Positions 60,846-64,000 of a stretch of 64,000 bases of DNA are shown piece by piece (within the stretch, counting starts at the first letter, position 1; the number at the start of each line of letters is the position of its first letter). The translations under genes were made by a program, and so were the position numbers. Source of the DNA: Bugula neritina (Eukaryota > Bryozoa > Gymnolaemata > Cheilostomatida > Bugulidae); contig CAXIUT010000137.1 in assembly GCA_964035545.1 (NCBI GenBank), positions 1-64,000 on the forward strand, given 5' to 3'. Below the pieces are notes generated by a model. It saw only the letters and a list, made by a program, of their open reading frames with translations, ran no database searches and was not told the DNA's origin.

Positions 60846-61588
60846 TCAATTTATGTCAATCTTATTACCAATAGCTTCCTTAACCATGCTTCTTTACTAA
60901 GCCATCATCGTTTTGAGTTGACTCTCCATTTCTTAGGTCTTTTTTATCTCAGTTAAAAGTTCAAGTTATGATTTCTCTAAAGTCATCAACTTTTCCATCT
61001 TTTTCTCCTCTAAAGATAAATTTCTAGACATTTAATGTTCTCTCATTTGTCTGAAATCATCCATTTTATTTCTCCAAAAACGATCAACATTCTCCCGACA
61101 TTAAATCTCAATCAATCTGACTTTATTTCTTTTATTCATTTTAACATTTAATTCCTGTTTAATTTACTCTTTTACTCTTAACTAATTAAGTTCTCTTTGC
61201 TTTTTAATTTATCTAAAAAGTTGATTTTTAGAATCTCTTATTTGTGAACTTCTAGTTCTAATATTAGCTGCTCTGTTCATTCTTATTTATTTGAACACTC
61301 TGCTATTACTACCAGCTTCATTCTCGATATCTTTTTAGCGTCCTTAGATCTAGATAATAGGTAAAGTACTGATTGTTTAAGTTTATATCGATCCATTTTG
61401 ATTTACATAAGTTTTTTATGTGTTTATAGTTTGTTTTCAATGTTTTTTATTTTAGCTTGTTTTTATAGTTCAAGAATAACTAGTCTATTTTCTAGTTGTC
61501 GACAGTTTCTTTGATTTTTAAGAGCCTACTGCTTGAGTCTCCAGCCAGATGTATTCATAGATAGCTCGCTGTTCTCTCTTTCTTCCAT
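60846..61588 (-). CDS. Coiled-coil protein, copy 2 (240 aa)
   Basis: Same 743-nt span and 20-nt intron as 41,741-42,483 with scattered substitutions. Confidence 0.68.
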
Positions 61589-61883
61589 AAGTATATTCTA
61601 TAACTATAGAAAATATATTTATTAGAACAAATTATAAAACCATATCCTTCATATAAATTATCTGAACAACATCATCAGAATATCATTACATAAATATAAA
61701 AACAACTATTCATCTTTTTTGAAATATAAATAACAAGAAGAAGATTAGATTTCTTAATTTCCTGATAGATAATATAAAGATATAGCAGTCATGTAACTTG
61801 ATTAAAAAACTCTATAGTAAATATAGGAATTAAGAAGTTATACTCAAGGACTGGGTGTTGTCAAATTTATCAATCATAACTAA

Positions 61884-63152
61884 ATGTCTTCTTACAACCT
61901 TACGTTCTATCCATACACTTCATCTAAATAATATTATTAGTATCTTGGTAACTTGTAAATTTTATGGCAAAAACTTTTCTTAAATATATCTAAAGATCAT
62001 GAATTCATTGAATCTATTTTCAAAAAATTGAGAACGAGAGATTAGATGACAGACCGATTAATGCAAATCTTCTAAAAATCAAAAAACAAAAAAAAAGATG
62101 GAATAGTCTTTGCCAGATGCGACTACTTCAGAGATCTAACAGGACAACCAAAATTAGTATAGTATAATACTTTTTGTATAGGCATGCAATCGCATCAACA
62201 GCAATTCCAGTAAGCTAAAAAGCTATCAGATTTAGATCATATCAATGAATATGCCCCATGTCCTAATATAGACCACTTTTCCTAGGCAGTTAGACAATTC
62301 TATTAGAAGAAATCGCTAAAAGGTTTGTTTTTATTGGTTGGTAACAAAGAGGCATAAGCAAATGTGTTTTGTCAGATGAAGTTGGTGATAGAATTGAACA
62401 AAAAGGGGATAAAAGCAAGAAGAGTCAACATGAACTAGATTTATTCTAAATTTAAAAAAGATGAGAATAATAATATTTATTATGGATAATAATACATATC
62501 GATAGTATACTACAGGATAGGTATTAGATATAAAGATTATGAAATCGATGAGGATACTAATAAGGGATGGAAGCTAAAAGAATAAATATAGCTGAGTACA
62601 GCCTATTGCATTCCTCCAGTTGGTATATAATTAGTAAATTAAAAACGAATACAGACTTAATTGACAAAACCTGAAGTTCTTAGAAAATTTATATCAGAAT
62701 CATAGGCATTATAGCTAGAAAAAACATTTGCCAGGCAGTGGTAATTTGATAGTATCAGCTAATCTTAATATCAAATACTAGTAAAAATGGTATAAAAGAA
62801 TCCGAATTAGTATATTTTGAAGTTAAATATGGATGGAGGCGGGAACAACCTTTTTGGTTAGTAGATGGTACAAAAAATGAAGAATAGTACTAAAGAATAA
62901 AACCAGATTTACATATTAATGTAGAAAATACATACTGAGGATAGTAGTAATTTATTTATAAGTGGAAATTCTCTTAAATAGGTTAGCTGTCATTATGAGG
63001 TATCAAGATTTGGTGTATTTAGTTGGCTTGATAACTAGATGTTGACTAATCGATCTTCAGGATTTCTTATTAAAGTCAAACCGGCTTAGGCTAACTAAGG
63101 AGGCATTATGATTGGAGTTGGAGCAATTGCTGCTTGGAAATTTAAGTAATGA
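61884..63152 (+). CDS. GSS: Glutathione synthetase, copy 2, intact (422 aa)
   Basis: An intact 423-codon ORF. Family landmarks in order: a Lys-rich KDGIVFARCDYFRD (substrate region), QYNTFCIGMQSHQQQF, the ISIVYYRIGIRYKDYE strand, CIPPVGIQLVNQKRIQTQL, YILK..MDGGGNNLFGQQ (the ATP-grasp Gly-rich loop; usual KPQREGGGNN), EVSRFGVF, and the end GGIMIGVGAIAAWKFK. It makes glutathione from gamma-glutamylcysteine and glycine. It is somewhat short at the N-terminus against about 470 aa in animals. No intron needed. Confidence 0.88.
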
Positions 63153-63197
63153 TCAAATAAAGTTAAAATTATCATTATTTATTGTTATTTAATATGT

Positions 63198-63962
63198 TCA
63201 TATTGACTATTTTTGAATAGTATCTTCGTGGTGTTCTATTTTGCTGATATTTCGTCCTATTTTTATATATTTTTTATACGATTATTTACTATTTTAGAAA
63301 TCGAATTGAGATTTGACTTTATTTCTACTATTAGAGCTATTATAGCTATTTTTTAATTTTATATTTCTGTTTTTGCCATAAACGAAATCAAGCCATGATC
63401 TCACCTCCTTGTAATAATTTCTTTTGGATTTAGATTTACTCTTAGAAGAATATTCTATCTAATCAACCTAAGGAGATGGCTACTAACCAACTGTTAGCTG
63501 TCTGATATTTTTTGATTATTTTGATGTTATTAGTTATGGAATTTATCTATATTTTATATACTTTTTTATTTTGGTTATGCTGTTTATACTTGAACTATCT
63601 TTTAATTTATGAGATTTTATTCTTACTTTTTATAGACTTGGTAATCTATATAACTTGCTTGTTTCATTTACTAAGTCTTATAGCTATATTTTAGGATGTA
63701 TTTCGCATTATTCAGTGAGTAGATGATTTCTTAGTATTTTTCTTTCGATGGAATTGGCGGTATCACAATGATAAGATTTTGTTTTTATTTTAAATTTTTA
63801 AGGAAATATATTGTCTTCATGCTGTTCTATTACCAATTTCATTTATTATGTATCTTTTTTATTCATTTTCTTCTATATCTCAAAAATAACATTCATAACT
63901 TGCTTATTCTAAATATACTGCTTCAAATAATAAAAATCACCCTCTTCTACTACTTCCCGCAT
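63198..63962 (-). CDS. Basic Asn/Ser/Lys-rich protein, copy 2 (at least 254 aa, continues past window)
   Basis: Matches 44,094-44,858. From ATG 63962 the ORF is 255 codons. The frame stays open to the window edge, as in copy 1, so the true start may lie beyond 64,000. Confidence 0.5.
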
Positions 63963-64000
63963 AACCTTTATCCCTGAATACAAAAACTAAGAAGTGGGAA

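Larger units (their letters stand above)
46433..64000. repeat. Second copy of the 27,338-44,888 block
   Basis: Every feature from the 3' part of the coiled-coil gene to the 296-aa ORF recurs in the same order and orientation, offset by about 19,094-19,106 bp. Differences are scattered substitutions at roughly one to two per cent by eye, a few 1-12 nt indels, and one 75-nt telomeric replacement at 57,374. The copy begins at the gap edge and is cut by the window end, so its true borders are unknown. Confidence 0.95.

Overview
The window is the left end of a ciliate macronuclear chromosome. Bases 1-83 are C4A2 telomeric repeats. Every convincing gene reads through in-frame TAA and TAG as glutamine and ends at TGA, so a standard-code ORF search shows only fragments. 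I re-read both strands with TGA as the only stop. About 45 gene models came out, packed with gaps of roughly 1-300 bp. Introns are tiny: most are exactly 20 nt (GTA...TAG type) and the rest run about 18-35 nt. For nearly all models the exon length after intron removal is a multiple of three. Pure CCCCAA telomeres, Q-coded TAA/TAG and roughly 30% GC point to an oligohymenophorean ciliate. I cannot name a genus.

Region 1 (1-26,000) is a single-copy, gene-dense arm. It holds a VFxRLY-type protein, an Aurora-like kinase, a TB2/DP1/HVA22 (REEP/Yop1) protein, a predicted GPI-anchored Cys protein, a serinc, an ERK7/MAPK15 kinase, ribosomal protein eS19, a B-box protein and a TBC Rab-GAP interrupted in frame by a 75-nt telomeric tract. 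Then come a J-domain protein, a three-repeat Myb, TMEM208/SND2, a MORN protein, a kinase-fold remnant, coiled-coil proteins, PAM18/TIM14, a LITAF-type protein and UDP-glucose 4-epimerase.

Region 2 (about 27,340-44,890) holds a coiled-coil gene, an AGC-type pseudokinase, four tandem TauE/SafE-family membrane transporters, a RING-H2 protein, a Myb-like gene, a coiled-coil gene and glutathione synthetase. Region 3 (44,890-46,232) has a degenerate kinesin-like gene and a partial S/T/P-rich ORF, and ends at exactly 200 Ns (46,233-46,432). Region 4 (46,433-64,000) repeats region 2 almost base for base, starting in mid-gene right after the gap. It is either a ~19.1-kb tandem duplication or two haplotype/paralog contigs scaffolded end to end.

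The oddest signals are two interstitial telomeric tracts of the same length, 75 nt. The one at 57,374 replaces exactly 75 nt of the sister copy with the register kept on both sides, and removes the start of a gene. The two copies also differ by single-base homopolymer indels: one fuses two transporter ORFs and one breaks glutathione synthetase, both in copy 1. Functional calls rest on motifs read by eye. No database search was possible.
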